The notes beneath the pieces are model-generated. The model was not told the origin of the DNA. It saw nothing but the letters and a program-made list of their open reading frames with translations, and made no database searches. From positions 2,218,001 through 2,282,000 of the forward strand of contig NZ_LR743507.1 in the NCBI RefSeq assembly GCF_902712855.1: 64,000 nt of DNA. Direction: 5' to 3'. Below are positions 1-8,410 of the stretch, one piece after another (the stretch's first letter is position 1; each line of letters opens with the position of its first letter). The position numbers and the translations under genes were made by a program. The DNA is from Variovorax paradoxus (lineage in GTDB: Bacteria; Pseudomonadota; Gammaproteobacteria; Burkholderiales; Burkholderiaceae_C).

Positions 1-2
1 CG

Positions 3-770
3 GCCGGTGCGGTGCTGGGTGCCCTGTCTGCGCTCTACGGCTGCGGCCTGCTGCGCATGACGGGCGTGCTCACCAATGCGCCATGGCTGGCCAGTGCACT
101 GGCCGGCGCCCTGTTCGCGGGGCTGGTGATGGCCGCAATGGTGTTGCGTGCCCGCGGCCAGACGCCGGCCGCGACCACCGCGCGGCTGGAGGAACTGCAG
201 TCGCGCATCCGCCCGCACTTCCTCTTCAACACGCTCAACAGCGCCATTGCGCTGGTGCGCGAGGAGCCCGCCAAGGCCGAGACCATGCTGGAAGACCTGG
301 CCGAGCTGTTCCGCCAGGCGCTGGCCGACCCCGGCGAATCGGGCACGCTGGCCGACGAGATCGCGCTCGCCGAGCGTTACCTTGCCATCGAGCAGGTGCG
401 CTTCGGCGATCGGCTGCGCATCCGCTGGGACCTGGACGTCGCCGCCAGCAAGGCGCGGCTGCCGCCGCTTCTGCTGCAGCCGCTGGTGGAGAACGCGATC
501 AAGCACGGCGTCGAGCCCAGCCCCGAGGGCGCCAAGCTGCGCATCCGGACCGAGCGGCGCGGCAGCATGGTGGTGATCGAGGTGGTCAACAGCCTGCCGC
601 CGCTGCGCTGGGCCGACGAGCCGCTGCCGCGCGGCCACGGCATCGCGCTGGCGAACGTGCGCGACCGGCTGCGGCTGCTGCACGACATGCAGATGCAGTT
701 CAGCGCCGGCATGGACCAGAAGAACTACCGCGTGCGCATCGCCATTCCCGCAGACTCCGCCGAACCATGA
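3..770 (+). CDS. LytS/AlgZ-type sensor histidine kinase, 5' partial
   Basis: Membrane-linked histidine kinase of the His_kinase/LytS family, whose N-terminal part lies before the window. The reading frame is open to the window edge, so the GTG at 12 is not taken as the true start. Counting from that GTG, a hydrophobic stretch (about 22-47) is probably the last membrane helix. The family motif PHFLFN with the phospho-accepting His is at about 69, the N box (LVENAIKHG) at about 158-166 and the glycine box (GHGIALANVRDRL) at about 209-221. The stop overlaps the start of the response regulator by ATGA, so the two are translationally coupled. AlgZ of Pseudomonas is the best studied relative; orthology is inferred. 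Confidence 0.85.
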   Translation, partial: AGAVLGALSALYGCGLLRMTGVLTNAPWLASALAGALFAGLVMAAMVLRARGQTPAATTARLEELQSRIRPHFLFNTLNSAIALVREEPAKAETMLEDLAELFRQALADPGESGTLADEIALAERYLAIEQVRFGDRLRIRWDLDVAASKARLPPLLLQPLVENAIKHGVEPSPEGAKLRIRTERRGSMVVIEVVNSLPPLRWADEPLPRGHGIALANVRDRLRLLHDMQMQFSAGMDQKNYRVRIAIPADSAEP

Positions 771-1534
771 CCCTCAAGACCCTCATCGTCGACGACGAAT
801 CGCTCGCCCGCTCGCGCCTGCGGACCCTGCTGCGCGACTGCGCCTCGCCCGCCGCCGAGGTGGTGGCCGAGGCCTCGCAGGGCGCCGAGGCGCTGCAGCA
901 GCTGGCCACGATGGCGCTCGACCTGGTGCTTCTCGACGTGCACATGCCCGGCGTCGACGGCATCGAGGTCGCGCGCGAATTGCGCAGCCGCGCCGACGCG
1001 CCGGCGGTGGTGTTCGTGACGGCGCATGCCACGCACGCGGTGACTGCCTTCGAGCTCGATGCGGTCGACTACCTCACGAAGCCGGTGCGTGCCGAACGCC
1101 TGCAGCAGGCGCTGCTGAAGGCCGAGCGCTTCCTGAAGGAGCGCCGCGCACTGCAGGCCCCCGCCGCGGCACCGGCCCTGCCGACACCGCCGGAAAGCGT
1201 GCTGATCCAGGACCGCGGCCGCGCCGAACGCGTGCCGCTGTCCGAAGTGCTCTACCTCAAGTCCGAGTACAAGTACCTCACCGTGCGCACCGCCACGCGC
1301 AGCCACATCCTGGACGGTTCTCTCAACGAGTTCGAGGAGCGCTATCCGAACCGTTTCCTGCGGGTGCACCGCAATGCGCTGGTGGCGCGCGCCGCCATCC
1401 GCGCGCTCGAGAAATACGACGATGGCGAGGACGCCGAGGGCTGGGCGCTGCGGCTCGACGCCGTTCCCGAGCCCGTGGCCGTGTCGCGCCGGCAGCTTGC
1501 CGCCGTGCGCGAAGTGCTGAAGGAGACGCGATGA
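767..1534 (+). CDS. LytTR-family response regulator (AlgR-like)
   Basis: Two-component response regulator of 255 residues. The receiver domain (1-120) has the acidic pair near 9-10, the phospho-acceptor Asp57 in LLDVHMPG and the conserved Lys105 in YLTKP. An Ala/Pro linker (about 125-147) leads to a C-terminal LytTR DNA-binding domain (about 150-250) with the typical LYLKSEYKY and FLRVHRNALV segments. The ATG at 767 overlaps the kinase stop. In Pseudomonas aeruginosa the algZ-algR pair lies directly before hemC; here hemC lies about 10 kb downstream, so AlgR orthology is plausible but target genes are unknown. Confidence 0.87.
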   Translation: MTLKTLIVDDESLARSRLRTLLRDCASPAAEVVAEASQGAEALQQLATMALDLVLLDVHMPGVDGIEVARELRSRADAPAVVFVTAHATHAVTAFELDAVDYLTKPVRAERLQQALLKAERFLKERRALQAPAAAPALPTPPESVLIQDRGRAERVPLSEVLYLKSEYKYLTVRTATRSHILDGSLNEFEERYPNRFLRVHRNALVARAAIRALEKYDDGEDAEGWALRLDAVPEPVAVSRRQLAAVREVLKETR

Positions 1535-2826
1535 ACAACGACCGCCCCGCATCGCCCGGCAAGCCCTCCGCTTCCGGTGCCGTGGACAACCCGGACGCGC
1601 CCCCGCAGCCTGCGCCCGAGCCTCCGGCCGCCGTGGCTGCGCAGGCCGCGGACCCCGGGCCCGTGTCCGGGCCGACTGCCGACCCGGCCGTGTCCGAACC
1701 CGCGCGCGAACGCGAACGCAAGCGCCTGCTGCTGCACATGCCGGTCGATGTGCGCAGCGCCTCGCTGGTCGTGCTCGCCGTGCTGGCCAGCGTGTTCGCG
1801 CTGCAGTGGGGGCAGGCGGTGTTCATTCCGCTCATGCTGAGCCTGCTGCTGACCTACGCGCTGTCGCCGCTTGTCGAGTTGCTGCATCGCTGGCGCATGC
1901 CGCGCTGGATCGGCGCCGGGCTGATCCTCATGGGCCTTTTCGGCGGCATCGGCTGGACCGGCTACTCGCTCTCGGGCAATGCCTCGCAGCTGCTCGATTC
2001 GCTGCCCGTCGCCGCGCAGAAGCTCGGGCAGGCGATGCGCCGCGACAAGGGTGCCAGCGCCACGCCGCTCGAAAGCGTCCAGGCCGCTGCCGCGCAGCTC
2101 GAGAAGGCCGCGGAAGAAAACTCCGCCCGCGTGGCCTCGCGCCGCGGGGTGGCGCGCGTCATCATCGAACGGCCCGGCTTCAACGTGCGCGACTATCTCC
2201 TGAGCGGCACCGTCGGACTGCTGAGCGCCATGGGGCAGCTCACGCTCGTGGCCTTCCTCACGTACTTCGCGCTGTGCTCGGGGGACACCTTCCGCCGCAA
2301 GCTCATCAAGATCACCGGCTCGAGCCTGCAGAAGAAGAAGGTCACCGTGCACGTGCTCGACGACATCACGCGCAACATTGAGCGCTACCTGCTGGTGCAG
2401 ATACTGGTGAGCGCGATCGTCGGCGTGGCGACGGGCGTCGCCTTCTGGGCCCTCGGCGTCGAGAACGCGGCCGTATGGGGGATCATCGCGGCCGTGACCA
2501 ACCTCATCCCGTACATCGGCTCGGTGATCGTGCTGGCGGCCGCGGGGCTGGTGGCGTTCCTGCAGTTCAACAGCCTGCAGATGGGCATCGTGGTGGGCGG
2601 CGTGTCGCTGGCCATCCACACGGTCATCGGCAACCTGCTGATGCCCTGGCTCACCAGCCGCACCAGCCGCATGAACCCGGTGGCGGTCTTCGTGGGCGTG
2701 ATCTTCTGGGGCTGGCTGTGGGGCATCTGGGGGCTGTTGCTCGGCATTCCGATCACGATGGTGATCAAGTCGATCTGCGACCGGGTGGAAGACCTGCAAC
2801 CGATCGGCGAGCTGCTGGGCGAGTAG
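1531..2826 (+). CDS. AI-2E family transporter (PerM/TqsA-like)
   Basis: Polytopic inner-membrane protein of 431 residues in the AI-2E exporter/PerM family. A Pro/Ala-rich cytoplasmic tail of about 65 residues comes before the first helices (about 72-115). A soluble amphipathic region (about 140-215) is followed by a block of C-terminal helices with the family-typical Gly/Pro-rich AVTNLIPYIGSVI and GIWGLLLGIPI segments. The start overlaps the response-regulator stop (ATGA), so it is the third gene of a kinase-regulator-permease unit. Members of the family move very different substrates (autoinducer-2, Na+/H+, auxin), so no substrate is assigned. Confidence 0.83.
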   Translation: MNNDRPASPGKPSASGAVDNPDAPPQPAPEPPAAVAAQAADPGPVSGPTADPAVSEPARERERKRLLLHMPVDVRSASLVVLAVLASVFALQWGQAVFIPLMLSLLLTYALSPLVELLHRWRMPRWIGAGLILMGLFGGIGWTGYSLSGNASQLLDSLPVAAQKLGQAMRRDKGASATPLESVQAAAAQLEKAAEENSARVASRRGVARVIIERPGFNVRDYLLSGTVGLLSAMGQLTLVAFLTYFALCSGDTFRRKLIKITGSSLQKKKVTVHVLDDITRNIERYLLVQILVSAIVGVATGVAFWALGVENAAVWGIIAAVTNLIPYIGSVIVLAAAGLVAFLQFNSLQMGIVVGGVSLAIHTVIGNLLMPWLTSRTSRMNPVAVFVGVIFWGWLWGIWGLLLGIPITMVIKSICDRVEDLQPIGELLGE

Positions 2827-2871
2827 CCCTGCCGCGCGCGGGCCGCGCCCTCGACGCATCGGCCAGCCGGT

Positions 2872-3336
2872 TCAGCCGGCGCCGGCCGTCACCGGCAGCT
2901 TCTTGACGAAAGTGTTCTCCGGCTCGAGCGGCTGCCCGTCGCGGGCGAGCAGCGCGATCTTCGGCACCGGCTTGCCGCTGTCGCGCTCGAGCAGCGTCGA
3001 GTGCGGCTCGCCCTTGGCGAACAGGTGCGCTTCGCCCCATTGGCGCAGCCCGACCACCACCGGGAACAGGCCCTTGCCCTTGGGCGTGAGCACGTATTCC
3101 TGGTAGAGCGATCCGTCGGACGCCGGCGCCAGGTCGAGCACGCCTTCCTGCACCAGGTACTTCAGCCGGTCCGACAGGATGTTCTTTGCCACGCCCAGGC
3201 TCTGTTGGAACTCGCCGAAGCGCTTCATGCCGTCGAACGCGTCGCGCACGATGAGCAGCGACCACTGGTCACCGACGATTTCGAGCGAGCGCGCCATCGG
3301 GCATGCGTCGTTCCTGAGGCTTTTTCTCTGGGCCAT
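2872..3336 (-). CDS. HxlR-family winged-helix transcriptional regulator
   Basis: Small DNA-binding regulator of 154 residues. The N-terminal segment ACPMARSLEIVGDQWS, the helix IVRDAFDGMKRF and the later LSDRLKYLVQEGVL are diagnostic of HxlR winged-helix proteins. Cys12 is at the position used for redox sensing in some members. A C-terminal extension of about 40 residues follows the core. It is divergent from the nitrilase gene, and a 19-bp imperfect inverted repeat lies between them, so it probably controls that gene and itself. The effector cannot be read from sequence. Confidence 0.86.
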   Translation of the reverse strand: MAQRKSLRNDACPMARSLEIVGDQWSLLIVRDAFDGMKRFGEFQQSLGVAKNILSDRLKYLVQEGVLDLAPASDGSLYQEYVLTPKGKGLFPVVVGLRQWGEAHLFAKGEPHSTLLERDSGKPVPKIALLARDGQPLEPENTFVKKLPVTAGAG

Positions 3337-3380
3337 GGCTTTTCCTTCGGTGGGCGAGTGTAGTCCGCCGCAGCCCTATC

Positions 3381-3434
3381 GGTTGCAAAGTAAAACCATG
3401 AGGACTAGGATCGGAATGGTTTTATTCTGAAACC
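3381..3434. promoter_or_regulatory. candidate HxlR operator: long inverted repeat
   Basis: Two 19-bp arms at 3381-3399 and 3416-3434 are inverted copies matching at 16 of 19 positions; the inner 9 bp of each arm (TAAAACCAT and ATGGTTTTA) match perfectly. The arms are separated by 16 bp in the AT-rich space between the divergent hxlR and nitrilase genes. Symmetric operators in divergent promoters are normal for HxlR dimers; binding itself is inferred. Confidence 0.5.
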
Positions 3435-3449
3435 AAAAGATCCATATTT

Positions 3450-4391
3450 ATGAATTCATCCGTTCCCTCCGCCGTCGCTGTTGCCACCAGCGCGGACGCC
3501 ACGCCGGGCCTGCGCGCCAGCCCAGTGCGCGTCGCCGTCGTGCAGTTCGATCCGCAGGTCGGCATCGAGAACCTCGAGCGCAATGCGCAGGCCGTGCACG
3601 AACGCCTGATGGCCGCCGTCGGGAACCAGGCCCGGCTCATCGTGCTGCCCGAGCTCGCCACCACCGGCTACTGCTTCAGCGGCCGCGAGGAGGCCTATGC
3701 GCATTCGCAACCCGTGCCGGGCGGAGCGACGGTGCAAGGCTGGATCTCATTCGCCGCGCAACACGACGTCTACATCGTCGGCTGCCTCGTCGAGCAGGAC
3801 GGCATGAAGCTGTTCGACACGGCGGTGCTCGTCGGCCCCGACGGCTACATCGGCCGCTATCGCAAGACGCACCTGTGGAACAACGAGAAGCTCTGGTTCA
3901 CGCCGGGCGACGAGGGCTACCCGGTGTTCGAGACGAAGATCGGCCGCATCGGCCTGCTGGTGTGTTGGGACATCTGGTTCCCGGAGACGACGCGCATCCT
4001 CGCGCAGCTCGGCGCCGACATCGTCTGCCTGCCCACCGCGTGGGTCTGGACCCCGCCGCCGCTGTACGACGCCAGCGGCACCTGCATGGCCGCGTACCTG
4101 ACGATCACGGCCGCGCATTCGAACAACCTCTTCATCGCCGCGGCCGACCGCGTCGGCCAGGAGCGCGGCGCGGGCTTCATGGGCAACTCGCTCATCGCGG
4201 GCACCAACGGTTGGCCCGTCGGGCGCATCGCCGGGCCCGAGGAAGACACCATCCTCTACGCCGACGTCGACCTGGGCGCCGCGCGCAGCGCGCCCATCTG
4301 GAACCGGTTCAACGACCTGCACCGCGACCGCCGCACCGACCTGTACGACCCGCTGCTGGGGTATCGCGGTGCGCAGGCGTTGCCTCGCTGA
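3450..4391 (+). CDS. nitrilase superfamily carbon-nitrogen hydrolase
   Basis: Cytoplasmic amide/nitrile hydrolase of 313 residues. The Glu-Lys-Cys catalytic triad is complete: Glu68 in LPELATTGY, Lys139 in GRYRKTHLWNNEK and Cys172 in LLVCWDIWFPE. The length and the GFMGNSLIAG and RTDLYDPLLG segments are typical of amidase/N-carbamoyl amidase branches, so an amidase role is at least as likely as true nitrile hydrolysis. About 25 N-terminal residues precede the first strand. No strong Shine-Dalgarno is visible; the ATG is the first in frame. A tautomerase gene follows after 21 bp, probably in the same transcript, and HxlR is the likely regulator. Confidence 0.84.
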   Translation: MNSSVPSAVAVATSADATPGLRASPVRVAVVQFDPQVGIENLERNAQAVHERLMAAVGNQARLIVLPELATTGYCFSGREEAYAHSQPVPGGATVQGWISFAAQHDVYIVGCLVEQDGMKLFDTAVLVGPDGYIGRYRKTHLWNNEKLWFTPGDEGYPVFETKIGRIGLLVCWDIWFPETTRILAQLGADIVCLPTAWVWTPPPLYDASGTCMAAYLTITAAHSNNLFIAAADRVGQERGAGFMGNSLIAGTNGWPVGRIAGPEEDTILYADVDLGAARSAPIWNRFNDLHRDRRTDLYDPLLGYRGAQALPR

Positions 4392-4412
4392 CGCAAGGCG
4401 CAGAATTTCCGC

Positions 4413-4805
4413 ATGCCCTACCTCCAACTCGACGTGAACGGCCGCCACGCAGCGGCCGACAAGAAGCGCCTTGCGAAGCAGCTCAGTGAGACCTACGCCC
4501 GCCTGATGAGCGTCGACATGCGCCGCATCAGCATCGCCATCCGCGAGGTGGGGGAGGGCGGCGTGTGGCGCATGGTCGACGGCGAACCGGTCGAGGTGTC
4601 GGTGCTGATGTGCGACATCCGGCGCGGACGCTCGGCCGAACTGCGGCTCGAGGTGGCGAAGGCGCTGTGCCGTGACTGCATCGACATCCTGGGGCTGCGC
4701 GAAGACCGGCTCAACGTCGAGTTCACGCAGCACTCGGGCGACGAGATGTACCACCCGACGCTGGGCGGCTACAGCCCCGAGTGGTCGGAAGGCGAGGACC
4801 AGTGA
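4413..4805 (+). CDS. tautomerase-superfamily protein
   Basis: Protein of 130 residues beginning Met-Pro, so removal of Met would expose the N-terminal Pro that acts as general base in 4-oxalocrotonate tautomerase relatives. It has two beta-alpha-beta halves (MPYLQLDVNGR with SISIAI-like strand RRISIAIREV, then VEVSVLMCDI), as in the longer cis-CaaD/MSAD-like members rather than the 60-residue 4-OT monomers. The acidic Trp-containing tail is unusual. It sits 21 bp after the nitrilase-family gene, which suggests successive steps in breakdown of a small nitrogen compound; the substrate is unknown. Confidence 0.75.
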   Translation: MPYLQLDVNGRHAAADKKRLAKQLSETYARLMSVDMRRISIAIREVGEGGVWRMVDGEPVEVSVLMCDIRRGRSAELRLEVAKALCRDCIDILGLREDRLNVEFTQHSGDEMYHPTLGGYSPEWSEGEDQ

Positions 4806-4896
4806 TTCGATGAGCGGCAGCGCCGGGTTCCACCCGGCGCCGCACCCGAGGCAGCGGCGCGCGCGGGCGCGGCCCGGGCACCCGGCATCGCCAGGC

Positions 4897-5430
4897 TCAG
4901 CGCAACGCGCGCTGCATGAGCACGGTATCGACCCAGCGGCCGAACTTGAAGCCCACGTCGCGCAGCACGCCGACGCGCTCGAAGCCCAGGCTTTCGTGCA
5001 GCCGCTGCGAACCGGTGTTGGCGCTGTTGCCGACCACGGCCACCATCTGCGTGAAGCCGCCTTCGGTGCAGCGGCGGATCACTTCGCGCAGCAGCGCCTT
5101 GCCGATGCCGTGGCCGTGCATGCCTTGCGCGACGTAGATCGAGTCTTCCACCGTGTGCCGGTAGGCCGAGCGCGCACGGTAGGCCGTGGCGTAGGCGTAG
5201 CCGGCCACCTCGCCGTCCTTCAATGCGACCAGATAGGGAAGGGCGCGCGCGAGAACGTCCGCGCGGCGCGCCTGCATCTGCTCGACGGTGGGCACCTGCT
5301 CCTCGAACGAGCAGAGGTCGTGCAGCACGTAGTGGCTGTAGATGGCCTGCACGGCGGCCATGTGGAGGGGCTCGGCGTCGAGGATCTCGACGGCGGCAAC
5401 GGCGGGGGAAGCGGACGATGACGGCGACAT
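4897..5430 (-). CDS. GNAT N-acetyltransferase, phosphinothricin-acetyltransferase-like
   Basis: Acetyl-CoA-dependent N-acetyltransferase of 177 residues. The order of segments (AIYSHYVLHDLCSFEE near the start, then EDSIYVAQGMHGHGIGKALL with the acetyl-CoA pyrophosphate loop, then HESLGFERVGVLRDVGFKFGRW) is that of the Pat/Bar/YncA group, which acetylates phosphinothricin, methionine sulfoximine or similar amino acids. Its natural substrate here is not known. It is divergent from a LysR gene across about 70 bp, so LysR may regulate it. Confidence 0.82.
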   Translation of the reverse strand: MSPSSSASPAVAAVEILDAEPLHMAAVQAIYSHYVLHDLCSFEEQVPTVEQMQARRADVLARALPYLVALKDGEVAGYAYATAYRARSAYRHTVEDSIYVAQGMHGHGIGKALLREVIRRCTEGGFTQMVAVVGNSANTGSQRLHESLGFERVGVLRDVGFKFGRWVDTVLMQRALR

Positions 5431-5500
5431 GGCATCGATGTTGACGAGCTCTCATCGATAAGTGAAGCTTCGCCGACCTATGCGGTGCATAAGGAATACT

Positions 5501-6412
5501 TTGGAAAAGACACTCAACCTCGACCAGCTCAGGTCCTTCGGCCTGGTGATCGAAACCGGCAGCTTCTCGGCAGCGGCCGAGCGCCTGGGCGTGTCGCAGC
5601 CGGCGGTGAGCCTGCAGATCCGCCAGCTCGAACGCCGGCTCGCGGTGCGGCTCATCGAGCGCGTGGGAAAGCGGGCCCGGGCCACGCCCGCGGGCATGGA
5701 GCTGCTGCGCCACGTGCCGCACATCGACACCGCGGTCGAGAACGCGATCGATGCGCTGGCCGACCACGCGAGCGGCGTCGCAGGCCGCGTGCGGCTCGGC
5801 ACCGGTGCCACCGCATGCCTTCATTTCCTGCCGGGCGTATTGCGAACGCTGCGCGAGCAGTTCCCGGGACTCGGCGTGATCGTGAGCACCGGCAACACCG
5901 AAGACCAGGCACGCAAGGTGGAGGAAAACAGCCTCGACCTCGCGCTGGTCACGCTGCCGGCCGCGGGCCGTTCGCTCGCCGCGACGCCGGTGCTCGAGGA
6001 CGAGTTCGTCGCCATCGCGCCCGTGGACGCGAAAGGACTCGCACCGTTGAGGGCGAAGCTCACGCCGGCCGACCTGGGTGCGCTTCCGCTGGTGCTGTTC
6101 GAGCCCGCGGCCAACACGCGCAAGCTGGTCGACCGGTGGTTTGCCGCGGCGGGCCTGCAGCCCCAGGCGGTGATGGAACTGGGCAGCGTCGAGGCAATGA
6201 AGGAGATGGTGGCCGCGGGGCTGGGCTACGGCATCGTGCCCGGCATGTCGATGACGGGCCGCGGCGCCCACCCCGGGCTGAGGGTGCACCGGCTGAGCCC
6301 GCGCATGCATCGCACGCTGGCCGTCGTGGTGCGGCGCGACAAGCCCGTCAGCAAGGCCCTGCGCGTGGTGCTCGATGCGATCGTGGCGGCCGGCAGGCGC
6401 GGCCGCCGATAG
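5501..6412 (+). CDS. LysR-family transcriptional regulator
   Basis: LysR regulator, 303 residues from the chosen start. The N-terminal winged HTH reads LNLDQLRSFGLVIETGSFSAAAERLGVSQPAVS in outline (split here as family motif), then a linker helix and a two-lobed effector domain (about 95-300). The TTG at 5501 is preferred because AAGGA at 5491-5495 is a correctly spaced Shine-Dalgarno and it places the HTH at the usual distance; GTG 5462 and ATG 5480 are in-frame alternatives without such a site. It is divergent from the GNAT gene and convergent with the MFS exporter. The ligand is unknown. Confidence 0.83.
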   Translation: MEKTLNLDQLRSFGLVIETGSFSAAAERLGVSQPAVSLQIRQLERRLAVRLIERVGKRARATPAGMELLRHVPHIDTAVENAIDALADHASGVAGRVRLGTGATACLHFLPGVLRTLREQFPGLGVIVSTGNTEDQARKVEENSLDLALVTLPAAGRSLAATPVLEDEFVAIAPVDAKGLAPLRAKLTPADLGALPLVLFEPAANTRKLVDRWFAAAGLQPQAVMELGSVEAMKEMVAAGLGYGIVPGMSMTGRGAHPGLRVHRLSPRMHRTLAVVVRRDKPVSKALRVVLDAIVAAGRRGRR

Positions 6413-6433
6413 AAAAACGGTCTTGCTGTGCCG

Positions 6434-7681
6434 TCACTCCGGGATCGCCGCCATCGGTGCGGTGCCCCGCGAGCGGCCCAGCGTGCCGACGATCAGCGCG
6501 GCGATCAGCACCAGCACACCGCTGAGCACCATCGCACTGGAGATGCCGAAGCTGTCGACCGTCACGCCGCCGATCAGCGCACCCGAGGCGATGGCCACCT
6601 GGAAGCCGCTGACCAGCAGCGCCTGCCCGGCTTCGGGCGCATCGGGCACGGCTTCCATCATCCAGCCGGTGAGCGCCACCGGGATCAGGCCGAAGGCCAC
6701 GCCCCAGATCACGACCACCAGCGCGCCCGGCACGAAGCCGGTGCCGATCAGCGTGGACAGCAGCAGTGCCGTGGCCAGCATCAGCGCCGCCAGCAGGGTG
6801 GTGCCGCGCACACTGCGCGCCACCAGGCTGCCACCGAGGAAAGTGCCGACGAAGCCCACGGCGCCATAGACCAGCAGCAAGGTCGAGACCGCGTTCGGCG
6901 CCAGGCCGAAGACCTGCTGCAGCAGCGGCTTCAGGTAGGTGTAGGCCGCGAAGTGGCCGGCTATGAAGAACAGCACCGCGAGCAGGCCGACCTGCGCCAT
7001 GCGGCGCGTGAGCGGCGTCAGCAGGTCGCGCGCGCCGATGGCCCGTGCCGGCGGCATCGCCGGCAGCAGCCAGAGCTGCACGAGCAGCACGATGGCCGCG
7101 AGCGCACCGGTGACGGCGAACGATGCGCGCCAGCCGAACAGCGTGCCGAGGAACGAGCCGGCCGGCACGCCGAGCACGGTGGCGGCCGACACGCCGGCCA
7201 GCACGATCGACATGGCACGCGCCTGCGAGGCATGCGGCACCAGTTGCGTGGCTGCGGCGGGCGCGAAGGTCCAGAAGCCGCCGACGCAAAGGCCGAGCAG
7301 CAGGCGCGCCACCAGCATGGTGGCGAAGTTGGGCGCGAAGGCGGCGAGCAGGTTCGACGCGATGAGCAGCGTGGTGAGCGCGATCAGCACGGTGCGGCGG
7401 TCGAGCTTGCCCGAGGCCACGATCAGTGCCGGGCCGGCGAAGGCGGCCAGCACGCCGGGCATCGTGACCATCAGGCCGGCGGTGCCGTCGGACACGTTGA
7501 GGCCGCGCGCGATATCGGTGAGCAGCCCGATGGGCATGAACTCGGTCGATACCATCGCGAAGGTGCCGACGGCGATCGAGCTCACGGCGAGCCAGGCGGA
7601 GCGTGAGGCAGGCACGTGCGCTGCCGGCGCGATGCCGCCGACCTCGTCGATGCACGGATTGCTGCTGGGTGAATTCATCAT
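6434..7681 (-). CDS. MFS transporter, DHA1/NepI-like exporter
   Basis: Twelve-helix major-facilitator drug/nucleoside exporter of about 415 residues. Motifs shared with the NepI/AraJ branch are visible: VSTEFMPIGLL in helix 1, the loop after helix 2 with KLDRRTVLI, GLCVGGFWTFAP in helix 4, VPAGSFLGTLFGWR in helix 5 (motif C region) and WGVAFGLIPVALTGWM near helix 10. ATG 7681 (or 7678) is chosen; a longer frame to 7714 adds residues unlike the family. No strong Shine-Dalgarno is seen. It is convergent with the LysR gene. The substrate could be purine nucleosides, sugars or drugs. Confidence 0.82.
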   Translation of the reverse strand: MMNSPSSNPCIDEVGGIAPAAHVPASRSAWLAVSSIAVGTFAMVSTEFMPIGLLTDIARGLNVSDGTAGLMVTMPGVLAAFAGPALIVASGKLDRRTVLIALTTLLIASNLLAAFAPNFATMLVARLLLGLCVGGFWTFAPAAATQLVPHASQARAMSIVLAGVSAATVLGVPAGSFLGTLFGWRASFAVTGALAAIVLLVQLWLLPAMPPARAIGARDLLTPLTRRMAQVGLLAVLFFIAGHFAAYTYLKPLLQQVFGLAPNAVSTLLLVYGAVGFVGTFLGGSLVARSVRGTTLLAALMLATALLLSTLIGTGFVPGALVVVIWGVAFGLIPVALTGWMMEAVPDAPEAGQALLVSGFQVAIASGALIGGVTVDSFGISSAMVLSGVLVLIAALIVGTLGRSRGTAPMAAIPE

Positions 7682-7879
7682 GGGAAGCGGTCCTGAAGCG
7701 CATCGGCGGTGCACGCACGCCGATGCCGGTGAAAGGGCATTGGAGTGTGCGAGCCGCAGCCTTCGCGACCAAGGGCCTGCGCGGCAGTTGTCAGTTTCCC
7801 TGGGGTGAACAATCGCCCCTTTTTGCCGCCTGGACCGCCGGTTTGCCGGCGATCGCGATCCGCCGGGCGGCGATGGCCC

Positions 7880-8410
7880 TCAGAGCACGCGGCCGTCGGC
7901 GACGAAGGAATCGCCGACCAGCACGCGGAAGGCGGTGCCTTGCGGGAGGCGCGGCTGCGCCAGCGCCGGCGAGAGGTATTCGATGTCGAGCACAGCCGGC
8001 TTGCCGCGCTCCAGCGACTCGCCCGGCGGAACGATCCAGCGCGCCGAAAAGCCTTCCTTGTCGAGCACCAGCGCGCAGCGGTACTCGCCCGGTGCGATCG
8101 GTACGTCCTGCGAGGGCAGCGCCGGCTTGCGGAAGACGAGTTCGACACGCGCATGCGGCGCGAACGCACCGGCCGTGTCGAAGCCCGGCGGTGCCGCGGC
8201 CGGCGAACGCGGCGCGCGGCGCGGCCGCTTGCCGATGAGCCACGCGATCACGTTGCCGATGATCGGCACCCACAGCACCATCAGCAGCGTCGCGATGTCG
8301 CGCGTGGTGGTACCGGGCGTCGCGTAGTGCCGCACGATGGCGCCGCCGACGGCCACGCACAGCAGCACGGCGACGATCACCTTGCGGCGGAACTGGATCT
8401 TGCTGCTCAT
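7880..8410 (-). CDS. small two-helix membrane protein, function unknown
   Basis: Protein of 176 residues that I cannot assign to a named family. A hydrophobic segment at about 11-28 and a second at about 38-60 form two membrane helices, followed by a basic RPRRAPRSP stretch and a soluble beta-rich domain of about 110 residues (for example APGEYRCALVLDKEG). It would be anchored in the inner membrane with the C-terminal domain on one side. The start overlaps the stop of the upstream GFA gene (ATGA), so the two are coupled. The 198 bp downstream, up to the MFS gene, hold nothing I recognise. Confidence 0.65.
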   Translation of the reverse strand: MSSKIQFRRKVIVAVLLCVAVGGAIVRHYATPGTTTRDIATLLMVLWVPIIGNVIAWLIGKRPRRAPRSPAAAPPGFDTAGAFAPHARVELVFRKPALPSQDVPIAPGEYRCALVLDKEGFSARWIVPPGESLERGKPAVLDIEYLSPALAQPRLPQGTAFRVLVGDSFVADGRVL

